Source: Zygaena filipendulae
Taxonomy: Eukaryota; Arthropoda; Insecta; Lepidoptera; Zygaenidae
Assembly (NCBI GenBank): GCA_907165275.2
Contig: OU015655.1
Location: 12,536,501-12,600,500 of the forward strand
DNA: 64,000 nucleotides
Direction: 5' to 3'
Every line of letters starts with the position of its first letter. The stretch's first letter is position 1. A model generated the notes under the pieces. That model was not told where the DNA came from. It ran no database searches and saw only the letters and a program-made list of their open reading frames with translations. Below, one piece after another: positions 58,001-64,000 of the stretch. The position numbers and the translations under genes were made by a program.

Positions 58001-61000
58001 TTTCGCATTTATAGGTGATCTTAAGGATTAGTAGGGGCTGTAAATGACGATTCTGCTTACGGATAATACTGTGGGTGTGGGTGTGTGTGTGTATAATCAC
58101 TGTTATCATTGTTAAAGTGAAATAAATAAATCTAGATCTCTCTATCAAAAATAATGTGTGGCTTGATACAAAAGCAATATTATAAGTGCAGTGAATTTTC
58201 TGGTTAATGACATTGATTTTATGAAAGTTCCAAAATAACATAAACTTATCAATGGTTTACCTAAAATAGTGCGTCTTATTTCCACTACCTATCTCTTTGG
58301 CCAATGCGTTATTTAATCGCGGAATTGTACTGTAATTTGTTATGCGTATTACAGATAAATTCGGGTCGAGATTATTTGGACATAGATAAGCAATAGTGTG
58401 TTAACCCACACTGGAGAAATTTTGAGTAAATCGTGTTTTAAAAGTAGGAGCGCCATTTTGTGTCAACATTTTTTATGTTCAATATTTAGTTACATATTTA
58501 AGCAATGTAATAAGGTAAAAACACAATTAAAAAACGTTCCCTAACTCTCAATAAATCGTTCTGTATATCAATAACTTAATTTTGTGGGTTAACATGTTAT
58601 CGCTTATCTGCGTCCATTTAACATCTGTGTCGTGCCGTAGAGAAAGTTTGTTCCCTTGGTTCTATCGAACTGCGTGGAGTTCGATTAATCGGTTGAAATG
58701 GTAGAACCATTATCGAAACATACTACTAAAGATCGGTCTTTGAAATAGTCATATCGGCACTTACTGTTTCCGATCTTTAGGCACACTCAAATATCAATCA
58801 ATGTATTTTCTTTACTTATTTCAGGACATACAAGGCGTAGAAGCCCTACTGGTTACCGATAATCTGATCACCAAGATTGAGAAGCACGCCTTTCCTAGAG
58901 TGCTGAAGCATGTTCACTTGGGCATCAACTTTCTGACCAGTCTGAACGGCGCCTTGAGGGATCTAGATGACCTCAACTGGATCTTCATTAACGCCAACAA
59001 ACTAAGCACGATTGACAATGAGCTGCCGGTGGTAAGTTGGAATTGTATTGGACAGTAGACTAGCTGTTCCCCACGATTTCACGTGCGTTAATTTCAACGA
59101 TCCCGCGGGAATTCCGCGATGAAAAATACTCGTACCCAATGCCCCTTTTTTGTACCCCTGACAACCGATACATGCAGTTTCATCCGCGTTGATTTGGGTG
59201 TTCCCGCCGGAATACCGGGATGAAAATTACCCCATGGCCTTTTCTGTACCCCTGTCAACGTGTATGCAAGACTTCATGATGGATCGGTTGAGTAATTAAC
59301 AGACAGAGTTACTTTCGCATTTACATGTATATACGTTATTATAAGTATGAATGAAACGACCTACCGACTCCATGGAACAGCAGATGCAGTACTACTTACT
59401 TACGAGGGTTGGCTTCGAGAATCGATATCCCATCTGAGACATAGCATGTGACACACTCGTACTCGCATGGTAACCACATCATGCTGGCCTGGAACAGTGA
59501 GAAGATGCATGTTCAAAATATACGTTACCTATTTTCTTGTTGATAGTAACCTAACATTAATAAACATTAAAACACCTAACAATAAGAGTAAAGTTCACGC
59601 TCTCAATCTCTCAAGGAAATAACAATATAGGTAGGTAATTATGCCAATAAGTATCTACACGAATATTTGAGGTTCTGCTTTTAGTATAATTATTATTTAT
59701 ATAATAACAACTGCTTTTCTGCTACATTATCTCAACAAATTCATTAAATACATAATATTATTTGCCTAAATTTAAAAAAAAGTTTATCACCTTTGCAACA
59801 ACTATAGAGTAATTTGTTATTGTTTATATCTTTATTTTTATCTCGCTCAATGCTCTTTAACGGACCTAATCATTCTCTTTTACATAATAAGTAGATATTA
59901 ATTAAATAATATTCTGGTCCCTCGGGTGTACCGCGTGATTTTTAATACTCTCCGGGAGCTCGTGTAGTCAGAAGTCCCAATAGGTATCTACTATTCACGA
60001 ATCTAGCGTACATTTAAAATCAAAAGTATATTATGTACCTAGGTAAACACTTTCGTCAGTCGTTGAACTTTGTTACTGTTACAACAAGATTCGACGAGTC
60101 TCAAGCGATTGCATATTTCTGTTGCTCACTGTACTTACCATTAGTTCAATTTTGTAAATTTTGTAACCTATAATTAAATCTCACTAACGGACGTGAAAAA
60201 TATTTTTAGTAACACTTCCCCGAGGTTTCACCCGCAATGATTTCGGAGATCCCGCGGTAGATTAGATTAGATTAGATTAGATTAGATTAATTTATTTCGC
60301 TTTTACAATAATAACATTGTATACACATTCATATATACTAGTGTTATCCGTAAGAGGGATCGTCATTTACAATTTATAAGTATAAACATGTCAATCCAAA
60401 TAATATTAATAATAAAGAATGTCAAAAATTTAAATTATAAAAATACACAATAACAATAAATAGAAAGATACACAATGTACAATATGTAGTTATTTAAATT
60501 TCATTTTAATAATTCCGGGATGAAAGTACCCCATATCCTTTTCTGTACCCCTGGCAACGTGTATGCAAAATTTCATGATGATCAGCATGAAAGCGTAAAC
60601 AAACAAACTCACATTCGGATTAAAATAGTAAGGATTAAAACCAAAATAAAAAGCTTATGCTCTGAATCCACAATATTTTAATAGAACTTTTCCTTCGTCA
60701 GAAAGCCAAAAACCTAACACTGATTCATGCTGCGAACAACGAGCTGGAAACCCTGCCCCAGGACTTGAAACTGATTCCATCTCTCCAATCGTTGTACTTC
60801 TACGGCAACAAGATCAAAACATTGAATGGTGCATTGCAGAAGTCCAGGAATCTGTTGAGGATTGGTCTGTCGTTCAACAAGATTGAAAGAGTAAGAACCT
60901 TTTTTTATTGATAATAAACTGTGTAAATCTGTATTTAATGAAATAATAAGTAAGTTTACGATTATACTTCAGTTTTATAAATAGTGATGAAGGATAGCCC

Positions 61001-63789
61001 TTTCAGTTACAAGTCTTATGAGTGCATTATGTAAACCAACTGTCTTGAGGCTTATTGGGATATAGACTGTCACCGCTAATTGCGTATATAAGTGCTTCAT
61101 TGTTGTGAGAAGAGATGGTTTAGCCACAATAGCTAATCTCGTGCACTTCATAATGTCGATAAAATTGAATAGAGTAACCTAAGTATAAAAAAAAAAAAAC
61201 AATTCAATTGGTCATGTTTTTTAATTTATTTTTATTATCATAATATCAGCAGTCAATATAGTAACCAATCTGTGAATATTCTTTTGTTTTAATCTTAAAC
61301 CTAATAGATTTTATAGCACAGTGCTACGCAACGCTTCATTTGTCTCGTCTGCTTTATTGATATGTACTCCTGCAAAATTATTCGAAATGCGTACAAATAC
61401 TTACAGGTTATATGAAAATGTTGTTTTTTAAATTCAACAGCTTGCCGAAGATGAGTTTACCGAAGCGGTAGTATTGGCAGACTTGGACATGGCGTACAAC
61501 GAACTGACGTCGTTGAACAATTCATTAAGACCTCTACAAGCACTGAGATATTTGAATTTAACACACAATCTATTTACCGAGTTTTCACTGCAAGAAGTCA
61601 GAGGTCTAAAAAAGTTATTCGTCATAGATCTATCTCACAATAAAATAACCCACATTACCGGAAATATTGATGTAAGTTGTATAGTTGGACGTCTGTTTTT
61701 AATTGAATTAAAAAGAGGTACGATCCGATTAGAACGAAACTAAACCTACATCTAGGTATGTTGCTCCAAGCGATGTTGCGCCAGCCTTAATCAACCTGTG
61801 TAACCACATGAATCCGCTCAGTAGTTCCGGAGATTAGCGTGATCAGACACGCGGATTCTACTCTTATATTATACCTACTAGTTGTGCCCCGCGGTTTCAC
61901 TCGCGGTAATTTCAGAGTTCCCGCGGGATTCCCGGATAAAAAGTACCCTATGTCCTTCTCTGTACCCCTGACAACGTGCATGCCAAATTTCATTCAAATC
62001 CGTTCAGCCGTTTTTGTATGATTGAGTAAAAATCATCCAAACATCCACACTTTCACATTTATAATATTACTAGAATAAATACTTGGTCAAAAAATAGAAG
62101 ATAATCCAATTGTTGTGTTTTTATGAAAGAACTTTGGAATTCCTGCGGGAATGTTGGATCGATTTTGACGGGACTTTCACTGCTGAAGCTGAAGTTATAA
62201 GAAGTAAATTCCGAAACTCACGCTAGTGAAACTGCGGGGCAAGTCTATAGTTAGTTATATATTATATCTATTTAAACCGTTACCTTTCAGAATCCAGTAG
62301 ATGTGGAGACCCGTGTGTTGGAACTAAGGTTAGATCACAACCACTTGCTCAGCCTCGAAGGTGGTTTGATGAGTTTACAAGGTCTGATAAGATTGAATCT
62401 AAGCAACAATAACCTGCAGCAGATAGCACCAGAGGATCTCATCGGCTTGGAAAAGTTGAAACTACTAGATATATCTCACAATCAAATAACTTCACTGGAA
62501 GAAACATCGAAGGTTTGTCAGAACGTACAATCCTCAATTCACTGTCAGTTATAAAATACCATACATATATTTGCTTAAGCGAGTTTAAATTAAAAAAAAA
62601 TTGTTCAGTTGCTAAAGCGAATTTACGTTGAGTATGTCAGCTGTTCTTTATGTTTAGCAGAGAACTGTGTAGTGATAATTTTAATCCTTTTACAGACGTT
62701 ATTGCCGTCGCTCGAAGAGTTGATAGCTCACCACAACAATATTACGTCCTTAGATAAAGATTTCCACGGTCTCCCGTCGCTGTGTTTCGCTGATCTTTCA
62801 TACAATCAAATACATACTATGAACTACGAGCTGGTCTCGAAGTCACGATGTCATATAAACAGAGTGCCAAGCACACTAAAGATCTATCTTCAAGGTGAGA
62901 ACACATCCCTCCCCAGCTATGTACCTATAGTCACTTGACGTCAACAATTTTGATGCCTACCAATAAGTTTTATCATAGTCATTAGGCAAAGCGAATTCTA
63001 CTCGGCGAATATAATATTTGTAATAATTTATTTGTAATTTGCACCTAAATTGGGACCTATAAGAATGCAAGCAGCGAATTAATCTATAGTGTCGTTTCAT
63101 AGTATTATGGTTGCGTTGTATTATAGATGGGTTATAAACCAGGTGCTTGGGTTTAAACCCGATTTAAACCTTAGCATTTACGGGGCTTAAACCGAAGCAT
63201 TGTTTGTCCATCAAGTTACAGGTGATATTTTGGTAGGTACTCGTATATCTAGTATTGTTGCGTCAACCACTAACCCCCATGAAAGCATACACGTGATAAC
63301 ATGGGTCATAGGTATACAGGTATAGTCTGATTAGTTAGTTACTAACAAACATCCCGCTCTCGTAATGAAATGTATATACTATCGTTGCGTTTTGTTTTAG
63401 ACAATCCCGTGCTGTGCGATGAGAGGATGTTCGAACTGGTGAGCGCGTTGCGAGTATTGGACGCGCGCATCAGCGGCGTGAGTACGTGCGTGGCGGTGGA
63501 CACGGCGCAGTCGCCGGCGCCCGCGCAGCCGCGGGCGGAGGGCGAGCCGGCGCCCAGCCAGGGCGACTCTCCGGTCATCGTGGTCGCGCACATGGCGGAC
63601 GGGCTGCGCATCCTGCCCCTGGAGCCCGAGCGGCTGCCCGCCCCGCAGCTGGCGTACCGGCGCGTGGGGCCGCTGCCCGTGCTCGTCGAGCCACCCGTGA
63701 CGCTGCCCCCCGCGAGCAACGTGGTGGTCAAGTGGCCCGGCGAGCAGGCGCACCCCCTCGCGGACCTGCGCGACGCGGCGCCGCAGTGA
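42701..63789 (+). CDS. Secreted leucine-rich-repeat protein, 8 coding exons, 645 aa
   Basis: Exons: 42701-43032, 55161-55329, 58825-59031, 60702-60890, 61441-61671, 62291-62512, 62696-62894 and 63401-63789. All have AG/GT junctions, and the summed length, 1938 bp, is 646 codons with the stop. The protein starts with a hydrophobic signal segment (about 1-26). A cysteine-containing N-terminal cap follows ([16 protein letters not shown] and VVCQR). About 15 LRRs of the LxxLxLxxNxL type run through exons 2-7 (for example [45 protein letters not shown]). A cysteine-bearing C-terminal cap (NPVLCDERM to VSTCVAVD) precedes a Pro/Ala-rich tail of about 95 residues. No membrane span is seen, so it is probably secreted. 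Such proteins usually act in cell adhesion or ligand binding. I do not recognise a named orthologue with confidence. Intron 1 is 12 kb and full of transposons. Confidence 0.88.
43033..44358. other. LRR gene intron 1, left part; no feature seen
   Basis: No repeat of known type and no second gene. The frame 43867-44133 has no recognisable motif. Confidence 0.4.
44359..44922 (+). mobile_element. Three head-to-tail Helitron pieces
   Basis: 44359-44540 starts TCTTACTAATATTAGAAACG and contains a (GGAT)n microsatellite at 44398-44440. 44545-44730 carries CGGTTATCACCAATA and the hairpin CCGCGGGTGAAACCGCGG. 44735-44922 ends CTAG|T. Confidence 0.6.
44398..44440 (+). repeat. (GGAT)n microsatellite
   Basis: About ten GGAT units, inside a Helitron copy. 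It is the equivalent of the (ATCC)n at 29349-29373 in the opposite orientation. Confidence 0.9.
45617..45968. mobile_element. hAT-type MITE with perfect 8-bp target duplication, 352 bp
   Basis: The ends are CAGCGTTGCCAG and its exact inverse CTGGCAACGCTG. The 8-bp sequence CCTACGCT flanks both sides (45609-45616 and 45969-45976). TIRs of the CAG(N)GTTGCCA type and 8-bp duplications are hallmarks of hAT elements. The interior (CGGGACGTCCCGCCGAAATC and further sequence) is non-coding. Confidence 0.88.
46000..46080 (+). mobile_element. Probable tRNA-derived SINE head
   Basis: GGTTAGCGATTTGGACTGC followed about 20 bp later by a box B-like GGGACCGATCCCC. It is too degraded to be a tRNA gene (no acceptor stem). 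Confidence 0.35.
46165..46216. repeat. Hairpin with 23-bp arms
   Basis: The left arm at 46165-46187 and right arm at 46194-46216 are inverted copies with one mismatch around a 6-base loop (TTGAAT). Not part of any repeat family identified here. Confidence 0.8.
46310..46498 (+). mobile_element. Helitron copy, CCGACATCCG subfamily, 3' truncated
   Basis: It starts with the 5' terminus of that subfamily (CTATACTATAGTACAAGAAT) and includes the (CTGT)n tract. It is broken near 46498. Confidence 0.6.
46966..47256 (+). mobile_element. Helitron copy, CCCTTGGTAACGGCATCACG subfamily
   Basis: It matches 34670-34950 and ends GGTAAAACCGCGAGGAACAG and CTAG|T. Confidence 0.65.
47257..47907. other. Intronic sequence without feature
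   Basis: Nothing recognisable; no coding frame. Confidence 0.35.
47908..48128 (-). repeat. Interspersed repeat, same family as 28733-29008
   Basis: Inverted copy: AGTGTCGCCAGATGATTTTG, CAGCAAAGGAAGTTTTGGGA and ATGGCGCGCCTGCCCAGCC lie in the reverse of the order seen at 28733. Confidence 0.55.
48613..48654. repeat. Perfect palindrome, 19-bp arms, 4-base loop
   Basis: TGTTATTTACCTCTGTTAA at 48613-48631 is followed by CATT and its exact inverse at 48636-48654. Confidence 0.92.
48952..49281 (-). mobile_element. MITE with paired TGACGTCA sites, copy 2
   Basis: This is the inverse of 4538-4866, full length. The two TGACGTCA sites are at 49103-49110 and 49148-49155. Confidence 0.75.
49805..49945 (+). 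mobile_element. Fragment of the TGACGTCA-pair MITE (one half)
   Basis: CTCACCCTAAACTTTAATGC through GAATTTTGATTTTCAAA matches the right half of copy 1. The half with the CRE-like sites is missing. Confidence 0.6.
50118..50407 (+). mobile_element. Helitron copy, ATAAATCACG subfamily, both termini present
   Basis: TCTTAATATATATATAAATC at the start; GGGGGACAGCTAG|T at the end. Confidence 0.7.
50425..50612 (-). mobile_element. Helitron copy, inverted partner of 50118-50407
   Basis: It starts CTAGCTGTCCCCCGCG and ends at the reversed 5' terminus (TATATATTAAGA|T), followed directly by a (GATAA)n microsatellite (50611-50650). The two copies are tail to tail, 17 bp apart. Confidence 0.7.
50898..51106 (+). 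mobile_element. MITE with paired TGACGTCA sites, copy 3 (right part lost)
   Basis: It starts AATGGGCATGTTGACG. The sites are at 51020-51027 and 51065-51072. It stops at GCGCTTTATA. Confidence 0.7.
51107..51241 (-). mobile_element. tRNA-derived SINE, second family
   Basis: The minus strand begins CGACCCGATTGGCGCAATGG (box A) and has GGATTCGATTCCC (box B) about 50 bases on. A body with GTGTGATGAACACAGGG and a TGTGTATATATAT tail follows. It lies directly against the truncated MITE. Confidence 0.7.
51641..51978. repeat. Repeats shared with 30822-31410, plus SINE tail scrap
   Basis: 51641-51725 repeats 30822-30905. 51738-51795 is a 3' scrap of the first SINE family (TATGTCATAGGGGGCATAC). 51811-51978 is a shorter copy of the 31225-31410 palindromic element. 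Confidence 0.55.
52307..52609 (-). mobile_element. Helitron copy, CCGACATCCG subfamily, both termini present
   Basis: CTAGCTGTGCCCCGCGG at the start, TTATTATAGTATAGA at the end. It is very similar to 38856-39161. Confidence 0.72.
52610..53942. other. Intronic sequence; GC-rich block at 53730-53900
   Basis: A Helitron tail remnant lies at 52985-53035. 53730-53900 is a GC-rich stretch (CCTGGGGTGTTCCTCCTCCG and following) that looks transposon-derived but has no recognised protein. Confidence 0.35.
53943..54123. mobile_element. GC-rich MITE with about 42-bp inverted ends, 181 bp
   Basis: TTAGAGCCTGTCCAGATGAG on the left, and the reversed right end TTAGAGCCCGCCCAGATGAC. The similarity continues through TTTTACGCGCGAGTCGAGA. 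Because the ends begin TTA...TAA, the target duplication cannot be separated from the element. Confidence 0.75.
54353..54505 (+). mobile_element. SINE body fragment, first family
   Basis: CCACCTTCAAGTTGAAAATC and TTTGAAAGCCAGTTCCATTC are inverse matches to the bodies at 13426 and 17541. Confidence 0.6.
54613..54657 (+). mobile_element. 45-bp Helitron with both termini
   Basis: It begins TCTATACTAATATTATAA after A and ends GGGGGACAGCTAG before T, with almost no interior. Confidence 0.8.
54848..55055 (+). repeat. Interspersed repeat, same family as 28733-29008
   Basis: TGCAAAGGAAGTTAGAGCA, TTTCCACAATATTCCAAAAC and GTGCGACAATCACCGG in the same order as at 28733. It ends about 105 bp before LRR exon 2. 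Confidence 0.55.
55161..55329 (+). CDS. LRR gene coding exon 2 (residues 111-167)
   Basis: The acceptor AACGTTCCAG is followed by T, completing Ser111. The donor is TTCAAG|GTAACC. It encodes [20 protein letters not shown] and two LRRs. Confidence 0.9.
55481..55834. mobile_element. MITE with 31-bp inverted ends, copy A
   Basis: TATACAACGTGTTAATGAAT on the left. The right end reversed gives the same sequence with one change inside the 31 bp. A TA target duplication is likely. Copy B lies at 57464-57813 in the same intron and the same orientation. Confidence 0.75.
55843..56105 (-). mobile_element. Helitron copy
   Basis: It starts CTAGCTGCTGTTCCCCACGG and continues with family interior (GACAACGTACAAAATTTCAT) to the reversed 5' end near 56105. 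Confidence 0.55.
56106..56486. other. Intronic sequence, no assignment
   Basis: The minus frame 56484-56203 is 93 codons of His/Phe/Lys-rich sequence with no recognised domain. Confidence 0.35.
56487..56800 (-). mobile_element. MITE with paired TGACGTCA sites, copy 4
   Basis: Inverted copy with TGACGTCA at 56621-56628 and 56671-56678. It is more diverged than copies 1-3 between the sites, yet both palindromes are intact. Confidence 0.7.
56950..57370 (-). pseudogene. Decayed transposase-like relic with Cys-rich end
   Basis: Two adjacent minus frames are visible. One (57360-57139) contains [20 protein letters not shown]. The next (about 57119-56953) has a Cys pattern, [11 protein letters not shown]...[11 protein letters not shown]...ICTVHS. 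This recalls the Cys-rich C-terminus of piggyBac-like transposases (CxxC...YxCxxC...C...H), but the match is weak. Confidence 0.25.
57464..57813. mobile_element. MITE with 31-bp inverted ends, copy B
   Basis: This is the same element as 55481-55834, including the internal AACCGGTAGGCGCGGGCGTA. The two copies are in direct orientation 1.98 kb apart. Confidence 0.75.
57869..58010 (-). mobile_element. Helitron fragment
   Basis: CGATACCCGCGGGAATTCCG through AAACTAACTTTCGCATTTAT. The 3' terminus is missing. Confidence 0.5.
58026..58130 (+). mobile_element. LINE 3' end fragment
   Basis: CTGTAAATGACGATTCTGCT, CTTACGGATAATACTG and TTAAAGTGAAATAAATAAAT match, inverted, the insert at 60258-60510. A (GT)n run lies inside. 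Confidence 0.45.
58378..58615. mobile_element. Inverted-repeat DNA element with 4-bp target duplication, short form (238 bp)
   Basis: It starts GGACATAGATAAGCAATAG and the reversed end is GGACGCAGATAAGCGATAAC. It is flanked by ATTT on both sides (58374-58377 and 58616-58619). It corresponds to the outer parts of 9356-10706. Confidence 0.82.
58825..59031 (+). CDS. LRR gene coding exon 3 (residues 168-236)
   Basis: Acceptor CTTATTTCAG, donor CCGGTG|GTAAGT, both phase 0. The LRRs include [17 protein letters not shown] and [14 protein letters not shown] Helitron begins 28 bp after the donor. Confidence 0.9.
59060..59347 (-). mobile_element. Helitron copy in LRR intron 3
   Basis: CTAGCTGTTCCCCACG at the start, with an internal second copy of the CAGTTTCATCCGCGTTGATT portion and a reversed 5' end near 59347. 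Confidence 0.6.
59348..60214. other. Intronic AT-rich sequence
   Basis: No gene or clear repeat, except a diverged phrase at 60058-60125 shared with 35136-35207. Confidence 0.35.
60215..60635 (-). mobile_element. Helitron copy interrupted by a LINE 3' end
   Basis: The Helitron sequence breaks at GGAGATCCCGCGG (60257) and resumes at AATTCCGGGATGAAAGTACC (60512). The two halves would be contiguous in other copies. Confidence 0.6.
60258..60511 (-). mobile_element. LINE 3' end with (TAATC)n tail inserted in a Helitron
   Basis: On the minus strand the insert ends GCGAAATAAATTAATCTAAT and an (ATCTA)n tail (60258-60289). The sequence before it matches 58026-58130. No reverse-transcriptase frame remains. 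Confidence 0.55.
60702..60890 (+). CDS. LRR gene coding exon 4 (residues 237-299)
   Basis: It has no internal ATG, so simple ORF calling misses it. Acceptor TTCCTTCGTCAG, donor GAAAGA|GTAAGA. It encodes [37 protein letters not shown] and [13 protein letters not shown], three clear LRRs that keep the frame between exons 3 and 5. Confidence 0.88.
60891..61440. other. LRR gene intron 4
   Basis: 550 bp, AT-rich, no repeat recognised. Confidence 0.6.
61441..61671 (+). CDS. LRR gene coding exon 5 (residues 300-376)
   Basis: Acceptor TAAATTCAACAG, donor ATTGAT|GTAAGT. The LRRs include [31 protein letters not shown] and [14 protein letters not shown]. Confidence 0.9.
61878..62078 (-). mobile_element. 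Helitron copy in LRR intron 5, near consensus
   Basis: CTAGTTGTGCCCCGCGG, TATGTCCTTCTCTGTACCCC, ATTTCATTCAAATCCGTTCA, and the reversed 5' end ATAATATTACTAGA. Confidence 0.7.
62083..62258 (+). mobile_element. Degraded Helitron, CCCTTGG subfamily
   Basis: GATTTTGACGGGACTTTCAC and GAAACTCACGCTAGTGAAAC match the 3' part of 34670-34950. The terminus is mutated. It ends about 30 bp before exon 6. Confidence 0.5.
62291..62512 (+). CDS. LRR gene coding exon 6 (residues 377-450)
   Basis: Acceptor TACCTTTCAG, donor TCGAAG|GTTTGT. The LRRs include [31 protein letters not shown] and [14 protein letters not shown]. Confidence 0.9.
62696..62894 (+). CDS. LRR gene coding exon 7 (residues 451-516 plus one base)
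   Basis: Acceptor AATCCTTTTACAG, donor CTTCAAG|GTGAGA. The LRRs are [32 protein letters not shown] and PSTLKIYLQ. The final G pairs with AC of exon 8 to give Asp517. Confidence 0.88.
62895..63400. other. LRR gene intron 7
   Basis: 506 bp with no recognised feature. The dyad-like phrase GGTTTAAACCC / GATTTAAACC lies at 63150-63170. Confidence 0.5.
63401..63789 (+). CDS. LRR gene coding exon 8 (residues 517-645 and stop)
   Basis: Acceptor TTTTGTTTTAG. It encodes the C-terminal cap with Cys in NPVLCDERM and STCVAVD, then a Pro/Ala/Glu-rich tail. The exon is very GC-rich compared with exons 4-7, which keeps several antisense and shifted frames open. Confidence 0.88.
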
Positions 63790-63895
63790 ACCGCCGACCG
63801 CTGACGCATCCGCAGTAGAGCTACAGGCCCCTCGGACAATTAGACAATCGCTAATCGTTATCGCTACAGAAAACAAGTTGATAATTACATTAGCA

Positions 63896-64000
63896 TAGAA
63901 AACTAAGGAACGATTCGCTTTGTCACGTGGTCACGTAAAATCGTCCAATCAAAGGTCCAGTTTTGCGTGTGACATAACGATTCGGTTCCTTAGCTTTCTA
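63896..64000. mobile_element. MITE with inverted ends at the window edge, 105 bp
   Basis: TAGAAAACTAAGGAACGATT on the left. The reversed right end is TAGAAAGCTAAGGAACCGAA. A relative (AACTAAGGAACGTATCGTCA) lies at 51570-51620. It sits about 105 bp after the LRR stop codon, so probably in or just beyond its 3' UTR. Confidence 0.7.

Noticed and set aside
63342..63876. Long antisense and shifted frames over the last LRR exon
   Set aside because: They arise from high GC at codon third positions in exon 8. They have no start context or motif, and the peptides are Arg/Gly/Ala-rich.

Overview
The window looks like nuclear DNA of a lepidopteran insect (moth or butterfly). It has intron-containing genes with insect-type splice sites, an AT-rich background with many 'GTAGGTAGGTACCTACC' tracts, and a very dense load of small transposons. 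Among these are dozens of non-autonomous Helitron copies with the 'CTAGCTGTGCCCCGCGG' terminus, tRNA-derived SINEs and several MITE families of the kind seen in moth genomes. There is no bacterial or organellar feature and no CRISPR array. I found no free-standing tRNA or rRNA gene. Species cannot be named from the sequence alone.

Five protein-coding genes are supported. On the minus strand, from left to right, they are: (1) the small GTPase Rab21, 4 coding exons, 4283-7127; (2) SKP1, the SCF ubiquitin-ligase adaptor, one coding exon, 11967-12455; (3) a secreted, catalytically dead serine-protease homologue with a threonine-rich tail, 16126-17397; (4) a Tweedle/DUF243 cuticular protein, main exon 22033-23298, first exon not resolved. 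On the plus strand, (5) is a secreted leucine-rich-repeat protein in 8 coding exons over 21 kb, 42701-63789. Its exons join with consistent phases into 645 codons. These genes have unrelated roles (endosomal traffic, ubiquitination, extracellular protein, cuticle, extracellular LRR), and nothing suggests that they work together.

Most of the remaining sequence is transposon-derived. 8.5-10.7 kb holds two Helitrons followed by a 1.35-kb inverted-repeat element with 4-bp target duplications. 12.8-13.8 kb has a LINE 3' end and a SINE. 14.7-15.6 kb is a dead Ty1/copia fragment split by a MITE with a 3-bp TTA target duplication. 17.5-19.3 kb has two SINE copies flanking a decayed coding relic. 20-21.2 kb and 24.5-25 kb are Helitron clusters. 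25-42.4 kb is gene-free and carries Helitrons plus AT-rich simple sequence. The 12-kb first intron of the LRR gene holds a hAT-type MITE with a perfect 8-bp target duplication, copies of a MITE carrying paired TGACGTCA sites, SINE fragments, perfect palindromes and a 45-bp Helitron with both termini intact.

I did not find a convincing new multi-gene system. The most interesting signals are transposon-level. A MITE family repeatedly delivers two TGACGTCA (CRE-like) palindromes at near-constant spacing, including inside a Rab21 intron. A pair of inverted-repeat elements differs by a 1.1-kb core rich in PHO/YY1-like ATGGC motifs. A minimal Helitron defines both ends of the most abundant repeat family here. 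The pseudoprotease has all three catalytic residues replaced.
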